This document shows, piece after piece, positions 37,110 to 59,861 of a stretch of 64,000 nt of DNA. Origin of the DNA: Ascaris suum (Eukaryota; Nematoda; Chromadorea; Rhabditida; Ascarididae); contig CM024184.1 of NCBI GenBank assembly GCA_013433145.1, forward strand, positions 496,137-560,136, read 5' to 3'. The first letter of the stretch is position 1; each line of letters opens with the position of its first letter. The notes under the pieces were generated by a model. It did no database searches and was not told the origin of the DNA. It saw only the letters and a program-made list of their open reading frames with translations. Position numbers and translations under genes: made by a program.

Positions 37110-39196
37110 TGAATGGACAGTTTGGACGATTTCCTCCACCACCATATATGGTAATTGCTAAGGAAATAATATAGCCATCACTCACATTAGTTGCATTTGC
37201 GGAAGCAAGACTGAATTCTTCGCACATATTCAATTGCCGATAAGTTTCATTCGGTGATATGTTCAACAGCTAGGGCGCTTTAAAAAGTGCCGGAAGGGGA
37301 GGAGGGCGGCTTTAGGGAGAGACAGGAGTGTTAATAGTTCCGTCTCGAATTTAGTATACGATTTTCAATGGATTCAATATTTTGAGAACTTTCATTCAAT
37401 TGCTAGCGAGAACTTGAAGATGGCGGGAAGAAGAGAGAAGGGGAGAGAAGGGGGGGGGGGTGGGAAGCAAAAGGAATGTGATCATGAGGAACCAAATTTA
37501 AAAGCGTCATTTTTTATTCAGATTTAGATATATGGCGCCATTATTTTATAGAATGGGGAAACATTGGGAGGAAAGTAAGAACGCCAATCTGGAATGCAGA
37601 ACATGATGTCTCTTACAAGCTGATGTAAGCATATTCTGCGATCATTCATCTTCTTCGACGCTTAATGCTAAACGTTTCAGTTCCCAGGTCCTCCACCACC
37701 CCACTTCATGCCTCCACATCCATTTCCACCATTCCCCCTGCCTCCACCTCCCTTCTTTATGCCAGAACTTCCACCTGGCTTCCTCTTCCCACCAGATATG
37801 CCACCACCCGATACGGAAAACTCATGGTCATCGCAATCACAGCGCCAGCACCAAAAACAATGGGAACAATGGCGAAAACATTATGACAAGCAGTGGCGTG
37901 AATATCAGCAAAAATGGCAGCAACAAGTAAAACAATGGCAACGTCGTCAACAACAGCAATGGCAGCAACAGCAGCGGTCATGGCAGCCTCAAACTGTGCA
38001 ACCGACTGTCGCTACGACGCAAAGAAACGCGGCACCGGTCACTGCCAGCACTTATGATCACCGTGGCGTTACGACCACGACTTGGAGGCCTCCAACAGAA
38101 AAGGTTGAAATAATGTTGATCAGCACCACAGGTATAATAGGAAAATTTTGCTCGGAGCAGTGCATTTTACGGATAAGTTTTTACTGAAGTTTAGAAAATG
38201 GCGACGCTCTTCTTTTTGACGTCATGGGAAAGCTTAATTATGCATGTTAACAACCCTTCTACTCTAAGGAGAGGGCGAAGGGCGGAAGAGTGGAAATGGT
38301 AGACTCGGTGGTAGAGTAGGTTAAGTGATTTGTCGTCTGCAGCAAATTACCGTCGGTTTTTTTAAAAGCCAACCCCTCAAGTCAAACCAGCTGGAGTCGA
38401 CTTGTCATGGATATCAGGATCAGATGCCGATAATAAGCAATTTATTACAAAGCTCTCTAAGGGAGAGCAATGGACAACCGAAGGCAAAAAGCGTAACGGT
38501 CACCTCATCGAAACGGAAAGGCGTGCAGGACTTCAGGATGGTGATACGGGTATCCTTATTCATTATTCGCTCCCTTAAAAAAAACTCTTTCAATCATAGC
38601 TTCTCTTTCCTGTCACAGCGAAGTCGTGCAAATTTTTTTCTTCCGACTGATAAGTCGCCTACAGAACTGAATTAAATCGACACAAATAGTAAGTACTACA
38701 CTTACCTTCTGAGATATTAATTGAACTCAGGTTATAAGCAAATTTTTTCAAGACGGATTTTCATAGAAATTTCACTATTGAATTGGCAAAAGATTTCCTA
38801 GAAAAATGTAAACAGGCAACAACATATTTTTGTGCCTTTTTAAGTAAAAATTCATGAAAATGTGAGATTTTTCAAGTATCAATGCGAATGGCAAATTGGC
38901 TCATTCGTATTGTGACTGATGAAATTAAAATGAAAAAGATAATGAAATATTAATAAGTCAAATAAATATTAAATATGAAGGTAGTTACATACTGTTAAGC
39001 GCATTTGCGCACTTGTTATATAGTTATAAGAGATGAAGCGCTTAACTTTCTTATTGCTTTCTGTCGTTATTGTTCGTTCATACAATTTTTGACATTTATA
39101 GGTAGCCTTAACTCAGTGATTGAGAATCCGCCTCCATTGCCAGGACTTACGAGAATCAACGCGAAAGGTGATTTACGACGTAGACGCAGGAAGTAG
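37110..39196 (+). CDS. Novel Pro-rich and Gln/Trp-rich protein, tandem copy A (first exon missing)
   Basis: Exons are 37110-37150, 37681-38131, 38382-38549 and 39102-39196 (TAG), with entry phase 1 and inner phases 0,1,1. The protein starts NGQFGRFPPPPYM and then has about 45 residues of Pro/Phe-rich sequence (FPPFPLPPPPFFMPELPPGF). A Gln-rich segment of about 45 residues has Trp every seven or eight residues (KQWREYQQKWQQQVKQWQ). A Thr-rich stretch follows, then a conserved block KGEQWTTEGKKRNG and a final exon with PPPLPGLTRIN ending RRRRRK. The third and fourth exons have clear counterparts in copy B at 43.4-47.0 kb, with the same intron phases. I recognise no family. Low complexity and the expected phase-1 first exon suggest a secreted structural protein, but no signal peptide was located. 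The donor of the second listed exon could instead be at 38103. Confidence 0.7.
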
Positions 39197-43446
<4,250 letters not shown>

Positions 43447-46400
43447 TTTCTGCGCAACTTGGTGGTCTCTTCGGTGGTCTTGGTGGACTTCCACAGTTTC
43501 CTGGTCTACCGCAAATACCATCATTTCGTCTACCTCAAATTTCCTCATTGGTAAGGTGGAACGCTAAAAATTTTATTCTCTGGTGAGCATTTTTTTTCCA
43601 CTTTGTTCAAATAAATTTCTCTTGTTAAATCATAATAGATATTGCATTTAAGTTATCTTCTATCGGCAATAAAAAAAAATTTTTTTTGGTAAACAATATG
43701 TTTAATAAAATCGCTTATTACAGCGTGGAATGCACACTATATTTGCCGAACTTCTTATGCCTGCGTGCATAAATCATTTTGTCTTGCGATTCAAGTTTAG
43801 CGCCTAATAAAAGTACATCTGTAGCGATAAGGCAATAGAGATTTCTAATTTAATGAATGCTGTTCTCAGTTTCAAGTATCGAGAACACATACTAAAGGTC
43901 TAATCGATTACGGAATTGAACTGTTCCTGCACGGAGTCGACGCTCTTTAACATGACCTATTAAGTATTTTTATAATTTGTTTGTTTTATAAAGTTGATAG
44001 ATAAGCGTGATAAGTTATGAGTGACTAAAATGAATAAATTCAAAAGCACACTCGAAGTTTTTGGTGGAACAGCGATGTATACGACAATTCCTCTTAAGCA
44101 TTGAGGCTTATCTTTGCAGCTTTGTTACCAAAAGCGTGTACGCTCGGTGTACGTATACATCAACTTGAAGCTTCAGCTTTCTTTAATGAAATAGTGGATA
44201 GCTGTAGCTGTTTAGCCGTAGACAATTAATGCTGATCAAGGCGTGCTGTTCACTATCCTCATGGAGAAAGGAAGTTCCAGGGCTTCTATGCTATCATCTT
44301 AAACCTCAAAATTTTGCTAAGATAGTACCGTAATGACATCTTTTCCCATATTGTAGCCCAAGAAAAGGCGTTTGATGGTCCTCGGGATTGTTTTTTCCCG
44401 TTTTATAGCAGAGAGCGGAATGCGGGAAAAAGAACAGTAATTTCACCTTTTGGGCCCTGGTGGGTCACTTCTTCCATAACGCAAACAATGCTTTCGTCTG
44501 CTCGACATAAAGCCTAATAAAAAAGTTTAAGAGGCTTCCACATGATGTGTTATATTATTTTCAGGTTGCTCCTCCTGGCGGCGGTGACCCCTTGAGTCAA
44601 GTGCTTGGTAATCTTGGGGCTTTATTCCAAGGTATATCTCAGCCGCAGGTGCCACCCTCTCCAACTTTACCTCCACTACCGCCTCCTTCACCACCGCCAC
44701 CTTTATCTCCTCCTACCATTCCTCCATTCCTTCCAACAGAGGCTGCAACGACTATAATATCAACGCTGGAGAGCACCCCTAATGCAATGTTCCCAACTCT
44801 GGTGACTGAATTAAGTGTTGACGTCGCAGAGAAGGTGGACGGTGGTCAAGTATCTTTCTTGGGAATTATCCCGGATGAAAAGACGGTAAATCTAATTTGT
44901 GTTTTAATGCTGCTGACGGATCTGGGATTGTTTCAAAGTATACCTGGCTTGAAATAATGTTGAAATTTATTCTCGAGATTGTGTGGTGTTGCTTAATCGA
45001 GTTTGGGCATTGGATCAGATGACGTCAGCGAACGACTCAATGAATTTTATGGTCATTCACTTCATTCGCCTTCCTAATGCTATCGCCAGCAAAATGATAT
45101 GCGTAGATGTGACATTTCTTATGTCTGTTGGGTGGACGATGGCGCAAAGCCGTCAGCAAATGAGTCAAGCCAAGTCATCGGATTTACACGTTATGGAATA
45201 TTCTCAGTGAATTTTTTATTTCGATTTTGTGCTGGAATGAATTGAAGTCCCACGTGTGCACTTAATGCAGACCGAACAAGTTCTAACACAAAATCCATTT
45301 CCATCGTCTAAGTTTCATTATATGAGTTGTGAATTTTATAAGCTAATTACTAATGAAATGGAATACCTGTATTTGGGAATATCATTTCGGGAAAGAATAA
45401 GGTGCGGTATTTATTCGTAGTTTTTGGCAAGACTTTCAATCGAGACGCATATTTCACCCACTTATAGATCAACAATTTTCTTGTAAGAAAATGTGGTAAC
45501 CGTTGGCCTTGATGGCTTAAATCGATTTACCTACAAATCTTCCATGCTGGTAACATATAGCTCTGCGGCTTGTCGATTTCCTTCCCTCTCTGGGAATATG
45601 ACGATCGAATCATCCGTGTTCTAGGATTAAGTGATATATTTGAATGCAGGCTTAGTTACTTAAACAAATATATTTATTTTAAATCCCGTTTAGGATTACT
45701 ATACAGAGGAAAATATTGATAGTATGCCCGATTTTACCGATATGTTATCGCATGGTGAACATTGGACAACAGAAGGGAAACGAAATGGGAAAAATTCGAA
45801 TCAAGGTGAAAAGAGCCGATCAAATATTAACGATGGTGAAACAGGTAAGCAATTACTCTAAAGTGTTCCCAGTTCTTAATCGCTTTTCGCTGTGATACGT
45901 TATTCATTTTATGGCTAAATAAAGTGTGAGGAATTGTTAATCTTAGCGGCTTTTCAATAAAGAAGAATCATGCTAAAGGACTTCACTGTTCACCGGTTTT
46001 TTTTCAGGTATTTTTAGCTGCACATACCCTTGTTCAAGAGAAAATCTCCATGCGCTCGTTTAGAATCTAACAAATTGTCTTTAGAGAAGGCTGTTTATAT
46101 ATTATCATGGAGTTTATTTTTAACCAGAAAAAAATTTTTAATGAAAAATTTCACCGCACTATTTGAATATTTTCTCCGAAGAACATCTCTTCGTATAAGA
46201 ATTGAACTCCAATTATCTTTTCACTTCATATCGATAAGTGATTTGCTGCAATAATAGAGATTTTTTTTTTCTATTCTTCCTCAATCACTTAAGGCTGTAA
46301 CGTTGAAAACTTGCTGAAGTTTAATTCACGCGAATTTGTATCTCTTTGCTCGTCATTGTTGTTTGATGATTTATTGTCATATTGGATTAGCATTCATCCG

Positions 46401-47008
46401 ATCGACTTATTCCTAATTGCTTAATCAATTGACTTTGTATACTAAATCGTACTTCAACGTAAGCTGATTTGATCACTGGTCAGCAGTCGCCGACAAGTTT
46501 GCAAACTAACTAAGAAGCTAATCAAGCGTTTTTTTTTTCACTTGCTTACTTGTCGGCTTTGTCCAATTTTTACAATTCGCAGATATTTTGCTAATTTGCA
46601 TATTGTAGCTATTGTGCACATCTGTAAGAGTGCCTTTTCTTTTGAGGGATTCTGTAATGCCTTGTGTTAACCTAACAAATGTTTTAACGCAATGATATCT
46701 TTCCGTTCAACTCAAGAAGAATGCAGATCATTATGGTGCTATTTATTTTATGGTAGCTTTCCCCCCCCCCCCCCCCTCCCCTTTTCCCCTTCTCCGTATC
46801 TCTTTCGTTGTCACTTTCGGCGCTTCTGGAACAGGAACGTCAACAGCGTAAGTTTTGATTTCCAGGTGGCGGCGATCATTCAGTGATAGGAAGACCACCA
46901 CCGCTACCTGGTTTAGTAGAAATCAACAAACCTGACGAAGATCAACTACGACGCTTTGAAAGGGAGGATCCCAGCTGGAAGATGCGGACTTCAGGTCGAG
47001 TTGGGTGA
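43447..47008 (+). CDS. Novel Pro-rich protein, tandem copy B (first exon uncertain)
   Basis: Exons are 43447-43550, 44565-44885, 45694-45844 and 46866-47008 (TGA), with entry phase 1 and inner phases 0,0,1. The first reads AQLGGLFGGLGGLPQFPG and is Gly/Leu/Pro-rich. The second has VAPPGGGDPLSQVLGNLGAL, a polyproline run (PPSPTLPPLPPPSPPPP) and an acidic, Thr-rich end. The third has SHGEHWTTEGKRNGKN and ends DGETG. The last has VIGRPPPLPGLVEINKPDED. The last two exons match copy A in sequence and phase, so the genes are tandem paralogues about 4 kb apart. The Gln/Trp segment of A is absent. A possible first exon at 41809-41851 (MISVTVIVLLLDRQ, donor GTATAT, correct phase 1) would give 253 aa with a short signal-like start, but this is a guess. 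Function unknown. Confidence 0.7.
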
Positions 47009-50000
47009 TGTTGGTGACGCCCTGCGAGTGAAACATTTAAGATCTCAAGTCAGTACTTCTACATTGTATTCTCTTTTGGCATTTATTAATGGAAATAAAA
47101 TTTTGATTTATGTCATATGTGAGCATTAAAAGCAGAAAATTTAAAGCAGATGTCTACCTTGACTTGCCAGGATCATGTGGCAGGATCAATTCCACATTAT
47201 ATCACTGAAGGTTCGGTGCTGTTGTGAAAACGATTTATGGTTAGTTCATCTTGATATGGTGGTTTAAAATTTGAAGGAGAGAGACGGAAGTCCTTGTGCA
47301 AAAACAAACGCCATTCTAGGATCTTTCCTCAATACCCGAATCCTCGACTTCAACTACTGCTGCCTTGCCATGCCCCGTACAAAATGGAGGGAGGGGAGCG
47401 ACTTTTCAAAATAGTAGTGCTACACAAATACTTTCCCTTTCCACTCCTTCGATTGCAGCTGTTGCTCGACTCTAGTCTTCTCAATAAACTCACTGCTCTG
47501 CTTAGCAAGCCATGCAATTATACCTCTCTCATTCAACCACTTTTTATTAATTCATTTGCTATCAGATTTTCATCTGAGACACTGACAAACGATGTTTCAT
47601 TCTCCTATAAGGAATCTGATTTTACGTCATATCGCGTCATTTTATATCGTATTACTTATCACGTCATTTCACAAACATTTCATGTAAATTGTAGAACACT
47701 TCGACGTCTTCAGCCGTACAAGCATAGCTCGTTTCCATTTGATGTTAATCGCATTTAATTATTTCAAGTAGTATTTATTCAAATATTTTTCGACTGTCAT
47801 TTTATATTGCATTTATGCTTCACTCACCTATGACGGTACAAACGTTCTAAATTATCTCATATAGTAAAATACTAGATTTGAAAAAAAAATCACTTTTTTT
47901 CGTTTTTGATTGAATAAATATTCATTTTCTTATTCCAAAAAAAGTTGCTTTATTTGAATTAGGGGATGAGTCATTCAACATAGAATTTACAGAGAAAGCA
48001 ACTCTTTTATGAGAGAGAGCATCAAAAGAGCGCCGTAAATCCGGTTCTATTCTCACGCTCAAAGGTGCTAAATTTTTCATTCATTTGCGATATTCGAAAT
48101 TTTCTCAGTTTCTCACTGCAATCTTTAGATTTTGCTTGATTTCGATAAGCATTTACATTATTCCTCGAAATGTTTCTCTTATTTCTTTTTTTTTCTTTTT
48201 GCAATTATCTTACAGTTTTACAATTATATTTTACAGAATATTTGACTATTAATATACAATTATTTTTTTAAAATAGCTTAACAGTTTTTTTTTACAGTTG
48301 GCATAATAAAATGAAAGTGTTAGAATTCATTCCTATTCACAGTCAATTTCCGTCGCTAAATTTCGCACATTATCGCACTGACAAAAAAATATCTTCCTAA
48401 CACCTCTGAACGAATCGTTTCTAATATAACACGCAAATCGTTAAAGACTTTAACTCGCTACCGGGGTTTGATAAGCTCTCTCTTCGTTCATAGATTTCGT
48501 GGTCAAAGTTTATAATTAAATTTAATTTGTCGAAGCTTAGTTCATTGCATAAAAATTCGAAAGCATTGTAATATGAAATTAGTGGACAAGTCATTAGGTA
48601 GCCTGCAGAGAAAACTGTATATAATAGTTTTCATGCAAACCTAGCTGTAACGGCATGTGGCTAGAGGTCGAGCACGATTTTCTGCGAGCTACTATTGCAT
48701 AGCCTCATTTGTTTATGGAAGTGAGAGCGCGTTTGGCGTTAAATGGAGCAAATGAATCTCTGACTATGCTGCATGTACTCTAATTGATACCAGGTACCAG
48801 CTAATCAGTTACCTGTACTACCTGGTGAATTTCTTAGGTGATAATATCCATCCATTGAATTCGGTTGGCGAACCTTTCATTAGCTTTCATGAAAAAACAT
48901 TAGTGGCTGCGGTATTGTGATTAAAAAGGCAGCTAGCTTTCTTTGTTATGCAGAAAACCTAATATTCTTTGCGACCGTTTCAGGTGAAGCAAATGATTGT
49001 GCCTGGATTAGTCGGAATCGACGAAAAAGAGGAGGATGAACCAAGTCTTAATAAGGTGCTACACTTCTACCGATGATCGCTAGATTCGTAGTGATAAATT
49101 AAACTGCAGCAATTCCAGCATTTCTCTCGATGATGACACTGTATTTGAGGAGAAAGCAATCGAAGAGATTTATTATTACATGGATAGTGCTGGATGAAAA
49201 ACCAAACAGAAACAATATTCACAATTATCTTTACCTCTGAAAAAAAAGGAGTGCCTTAAAAATTAGCATTCCAGTCACAGCAAAACCAATCCAATCGCTT
49301 TTTTCTTCACCGCTGATTTCGTTTTTTGATTGTTGGTTTCTCACATAGAGGCATTTGAGAGGCATACATATAGCATGTTTTTAGTATGCATCATATGAAA
49401 TAAAAGATTTACTGCAAAATAGCAGTTTCGATTCATTTTTTGGAAAATCTATCACTTCTTCTCTGAGGATCGCAACTATTTTTTATGCAAATTGTGCGGA
49501 AACTTATTCTCTAATACTGCAGTTTGGTATTCTCACAAACACTCAACAGACTGAATATACAGAGTGAATATGGGTTAAGACCGAGTAATCGTGATTCCGT
49601 TCAGTTACCGAAGTTGCCTCAACTATCTGTGCTGATATTCTGTGGCCAAGGTGGTATTGAAAGTAGCAATGTGAACAGGAAGTCGAATTTTAGCTCTACG
49701 AGGAGCAACCGGGCGCTTTAAGTGCTCTACTATGTCATACGTAGAGCTTAGCTGAAGCACGATCGTCTCCTTGCTATTTCTGAGAACCTTTCAAGAAACG
49801 TTCTAAAAATGATTCACGGCTCGTTTAATGCACAATAAGAGTGAACCATCCTAGAAAAGATCTCTTGATATGTGACAAAAAAAATCCATTTTTTTCAAAC
49901 GGAGCAATCATTGGGTGCCGGTACACGTTGAGACAGTTTAATATACCCTATGTTTAGTGATGATCTATACGAAATTTTTCTAAGAAGAGAATAAAACTAT

Positions 50001-50253
50001 TTTAAAAAATCGAAACCAAATATAAAGTAAAGTTACGTTATTTGAGCGACCACTTATCGTAAACATACGATCACATTCATCTACATATATATGATCATTC
50101 GCTTGATGTTCTCATTTGGGAAGCTTGTCATTCGACGTTCATTAGGGTTTGATCGATCCTGATCCACAGCTATTCGAGGTATCCATAAACGGAGGTAATG
50201 GGAAGTAATGGTACCAAAAACGAGGAAAATTATCGACATCAAACGAAGAATAT
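47009..50253. other. Spacer downstream of Pro-rich copy B
   Basis: AT-rich and without a supportable gene apart from the exon candidate at 48984. The plus-strand frame at 47294-47758 is the longest in the window (154 codons), but it reads as low-information sequence and has no neighbouring exons. The next gene is the convergent minus-strand ZIP gene. Confidence 0.4.
48984..49076 (+). other. Possible extra terminal exon related to the Pro-rich pair
   Basis: A TTTCAG acceptor at 48978-48983 opens an exon that can be read two ways. In phase 0 it gives 30 residues with IVPGLVGIDEKEEDE before TGA at 49074, similar to the PGLVEINKPDED of copy B. In phase 1, which is the phase leaving copy B's third exon, it gives GEANDCAWISRNRRKRGG and a stop at 49037-49039, with a basic end like copy A. 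It could be an alternative last exon of copy B or the remnant of a third copy. No other third-copy exon was found. Confidence 0.35.
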
Positions 50254-55715
<5,462 letters not shown>

Positions 55716-58700
55716 CTGAAAATTCCTTATTACTGATTTAGTTGATTTTTTTAAAATTTAATTTTGCTAATTAATAAATTATAATATAATCTCAACTAAT
55801 AGGCTCTATTGAATGGGACTAATCAAATGCGTGAAAATTCCAATCATTTTACCCGGCTTCATATTTCGAAGAATTGCTTTTTTTCTACTGTACGTATTAA
55901 TCATGAATCTCCTAAGCTAATGACGCTTCCGGTATGCTTATATGAGTGCACATTCATATACATTTTTATTCGGCCTTATACAGGTGCTCCACAGGTAAAA
56001 CTTAATGTGTTGCTGAGTTTGCACTTTTGCGAGGCCACCAGACGAACAACAAAGAAAGTCGTAAATTAATGGCTCATCGGCTATTTTAATGGCTCATTTT
56101 GCTGCATGATAACTAAAATTCGCAGGTGAGATCTAAAAACCGGAAATTTCGATGATATTACGCAGAGAGTCACATCAAGATCCCCAGTGAAGCAAATGGT
56201 TGTCGAATATGTCAAAAAGAGTTTCGATCCCTTATGACCTGATGTTCTTAGCTTATGCAACTATGCTTGATGAGAGGGCGATAATCCACATAGTCGTTTG
56301 TTTTTTTTTTTTGATCTACTTTTAATTTCTGATTGTCAGCATTGATATAGCCGAAGCTATCCGTCGCACCGAACTTTGAAAGGATATTGTTGAACTTACA
56401 ATTTCTAATATTACACTTAATTCTATAGCCATATTTGAATTAGTCTACATAACGTGACTAATATTAAGAGCAAAATTTTTATTTATTATCACCTAATTAT
56501 TGTTATGAACATCAAAAATTAATGATTCTATTGTAAAGCTTACTTTGCCATGCTTGAGGTTTTTCTCTATAGTCATCCAGAAGGGAATGATTGTAAACGT
56601 CCATAAAAAGATTATCCACAATTATCTAAATAACTGTGTTTGTTCTGAAAAGTTTTCTAATTTTTTTAATGACGAAGATTTCCTTCAATTCAACAAAGCG
56701 ATATCATTTGTGTAATGATCGTTCATTAACTCACAATAATATTACCTAGTGATGCAGCAGAAGAAAGAACAGCATAGTTGAGAATATTTTGGATAACTAT
56801 AAACCTTACTCTCTTGTATAATATCATCACTTTCAATTTATTCCTTTTTTATTAACTTTATATCCGATATATTTTAGTAAACCTAATATACAAGTCTTTC
56901 TTTGTGAATGAACTCAGCTTCTAAAAAGTTGAATGGAAAGAAATGAAAAGAAAACACATCCAAAAATTCTAAAATTACCACATCAATAAAACCTTCATAA
57001 CCGAAATTCCATAAATATGTCAGTGAGAGGGCTACTCTCATGAGGGAGTTCCCAAATGCATTGATGTAAAATTACTAACAGTCTTACAGATTTTTAACTC
57101 ATCAGAAAGTAGGTTTTCATTTACAAATATGTTTTTCCAATAATTTCATCAAAAAATAAGAGAAAAGTTAGTTTTTCCCATCCAAGAGAAATAAAATTTC
57201 TCCAACTAGCGATAGAATGATGTCTATTTTGGGAAGAAAATGATTAAGCCACAACCGATATCCGCGGTGTACTTTTAAGACGAATGAAGAAAATTGCTCA
57301 CAAAAAAAACGGGTAGTTGATGTCACTCACACGAGCTTTTATATCTATACAAGAGGCGTAGGCGTTTTGGAAGGATTCAGCGTTATGTGATTGGCGTTAA
57401 TATTTTATTGTTGGTTGAGCATAATCATCTTAGGTTTATTTAAACGGCTTATAGTTTCACACGATAGAGAATATTTGAAATTCTTCCTGCTAAATAAGGA
57501 GCACTGAATCTCACAGAGATTTTAGTTTTAGAAAAGTAAGACCTCGAGCTCAGTTCCGTGAGGAAATGCTTTGGCATAAAAAATGCTCTAAGAAGCCATC
57601 TTTTGTCACGCACCATATGGACTCAGTTTGCTGACTGTGGCATTTGTAGTCACTGATTTCAAACTATGCAACGGGCAGATGAAAGTACACACATACGAAA
57701 AAATAGGACACTGCGGTAATGCGCACAAATAAACACAAATTTGTGAAAGCGCAAAGAACCAGAAGTGGAGGCAAGATTGCACCTCTATTTTCCCGTGGTC
57801 AAATAGATTAATGAGAATTCAATAAATGATGATTTTTTTTAAAAACTCAGAGGCACATTGCATAAGAAATCAATCAGGAGCTTACTTGAATATTTGGCTT
57901 CTTCTAAATATATTGCTGTGGTTATAGTAACTTTTCATTAGGTTTCTAAAATGCTAAAAACCTAAAATAAGCCATGCACAATGACTGGAGATAAAAAGTG
58001 ATAAAGTTTATCCGAATATAAATCGCTGATTATGGAATACTTTCGCTATTATAAGAGTTAATCAAATCATAGTGAAACAAAGGAAGTACAACTGTACTCT
58101 TGAGCATGAAATTATTGACAGGTAAGAATAAATTATTGACAGGTAAGAAGAAGACTATATTAGTTGAATCTCACCGAAATTATTTATGAATAAAATTAAG
58201 TGATACTCAGAAGCGTCGGCTCAAAATATGACACGGTTTGTATCAGACGTAAGCATTACTGATAAGCCTTTCCACCCCCAACATTTATCAAGCATTTCGA
58301 TCGCACCGAGTCGTAAAAAACAAACTTAAAGCATTAGTGTGATATGAAGAAATATATGAACAAGCTGCGCCAATTTTTTTTTTTTGCATTTTCCTTTACA
58401 GTTGCAATCATTTCATTTATTTAATTTGTTTCGTTCATCGCACTACTACTAGCATTATTCTTTCTTCATGTGCGCTAAAAAATTACCTATAATAGTTTAG
58501 AGAAGAAATCATAGGCATGAAATAGGGGACCCTTCTCCTATGATTCAGCAAGTCCTCTCGTGCTATACGCATATGTGTAATACTTAACACTTACCTATAA
58601 AGACTTGTAGACGACAATAATGATCGAAGAACGGTTTTGAGGATATAGTTCAATTGTTTTTGCCACTGATAACCGTATCTCTACGCTCTGAATTGCAAAT

Positions 58701-59687
58701 TTCATGCTGATTTGAACTTCAGTAAGTGAAGCAAGCGCCTAATGCAGAATCAGATGAATATTTAATGCTTATCATTCCATAAATGGTTGGTTACGATGAA
58801 GGTGAACAGTTTCCTTGCTTAATGCTACATGCCAATTTTTATATGTTTTTAAAATATGTGAATTTGTTAAATATAAATCAATAATTTCTTTTTATTTTTG
58901 CTATAAACAGAGTTTTTGAATGCATGGGTTCATTCAGATTGTGCTTTTTCAATGAATATTGAGAAAAAATTTGCTTCTCTGCTGCAGAGATATGTGCGAT
59001 TTGCATAGTCAGTGCGTTCGGATGCTTTTTTTGCCGCTATTGAGGTAAACACTATAGACGGCTATGTTTATTTTATTGCCTGTAAACCCTGTTATCTATC
59101 CAGCACTTCCATCTGAGAAATCATTCAAGACAAAATATCGATTCTGGAGGAGTCACTGCGTATCTCGTGATCTCGATATTCAAATCGTTGAGGCTCTTAA
59201 AAGTTTCCAAACGTGGACGCTGATTCCAGCATTGCAATTCATCTCTTTTGTTCGCATGCTTTCATCTTGTAATTTGAAATGCATAGATCACAATTTGAAT
59301 TACCGGCTATCGTTTGAGTATGCTTATTTAATATGCAAAACTTCCAATTATATTCAAGCATTAGCTACTGATTTCATATAACGCATCGGCAATGCGACAG
59401 ACAGTATTTTCACGCCGGTGATTGCTGTGATATATTTAAAATTTTAGAGGATTTCGGAGATGAAAATGCAAAATTTGACAAGTAATTCAGGCTTAAAACA
59501 AGCTTGAATACAGCTTGAGAGGATCATGCAAACAATGACAAGAAGAATAGAAGGGTTTATCAAGAATAGAAGGGCTATACCAAGTTGAGTGAGAGAACGC
59601 AGCAAAAAAAAGCATTGCTTTTGAAGTTTTTTGAGGCCATAAAAGAATATTCGACGTTGTTTTGTTAATTCCGGTTTGAGATCTCAC
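55716..59687. other. Region upstream of the ZIP exons
   Basis: About 4 kb, AT-rich. It should hold the missing ZIP ectodomain exon(s) on the minus strand. The only notable structure is the 21-nt tandem repeat at 58109-58150. A plus-strand frame at 59064-59381 (105 codons) has no recognised sequence or splice partners. Confidence 0.4.
58109..58150 (+). repeat. 21-nt tandem duplication containing GTAAGA donor-like sites
   Basis: The unit AAATTATTGACAGGTAAGAA plus one base is present twice in tandem, with 20 of 21 positions alike. Each copy carries CAG/GTAAGA, so donor-like sites start at 58122 and 58143, 21 nt apart. An ATG at 58106 opens a tiny frame into the first site (MKLLTG). No gene is known here. 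Confidence 0.8.
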
Positions 59688-59861
59688 CGATTCACAAGCT
59701 TTAACAAATATGCAGCACTGGTTTATACAACTTGTCTGTTCTATGCTAGAAACTGCCAATGTATCCGCTTTTGAACTGTCCGACTGTCTGTCGTTGCACT
59801 TAGCTGCATACTGAGTTTTAGGGTAGCATTTATATAGTAGTTGGTACTGATATGGGTCCAG
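59688..59861 (-). other. Possible Cys-rich exon (58 codons)
   Basis: On the minus strand an AATAG acceptor and a TCG/GTGAGA donor bound an open, phase 0-0 stretch with six or more cysteines (YKCYPKTQYAAKC, then TSCINQCCIFVKACES). It could be an ectodomain exon of the ZIP gene downstream, since LIV-1-type ZIPs have Cys-containing ectodomains, but the phase does not join directly to the exon at 55715. It could also belong to a separate small secreted protein. Another frame is open over part of it. Confidence 0.3.

Noticed and set aside
47294..47758. Longest single frame in the window, 154 codons on the plus strand
   Set aside because: No recognisable motif, no splice partners and no start context; it lies in the 3' flank of Pro-rich copy B and is probably chance.
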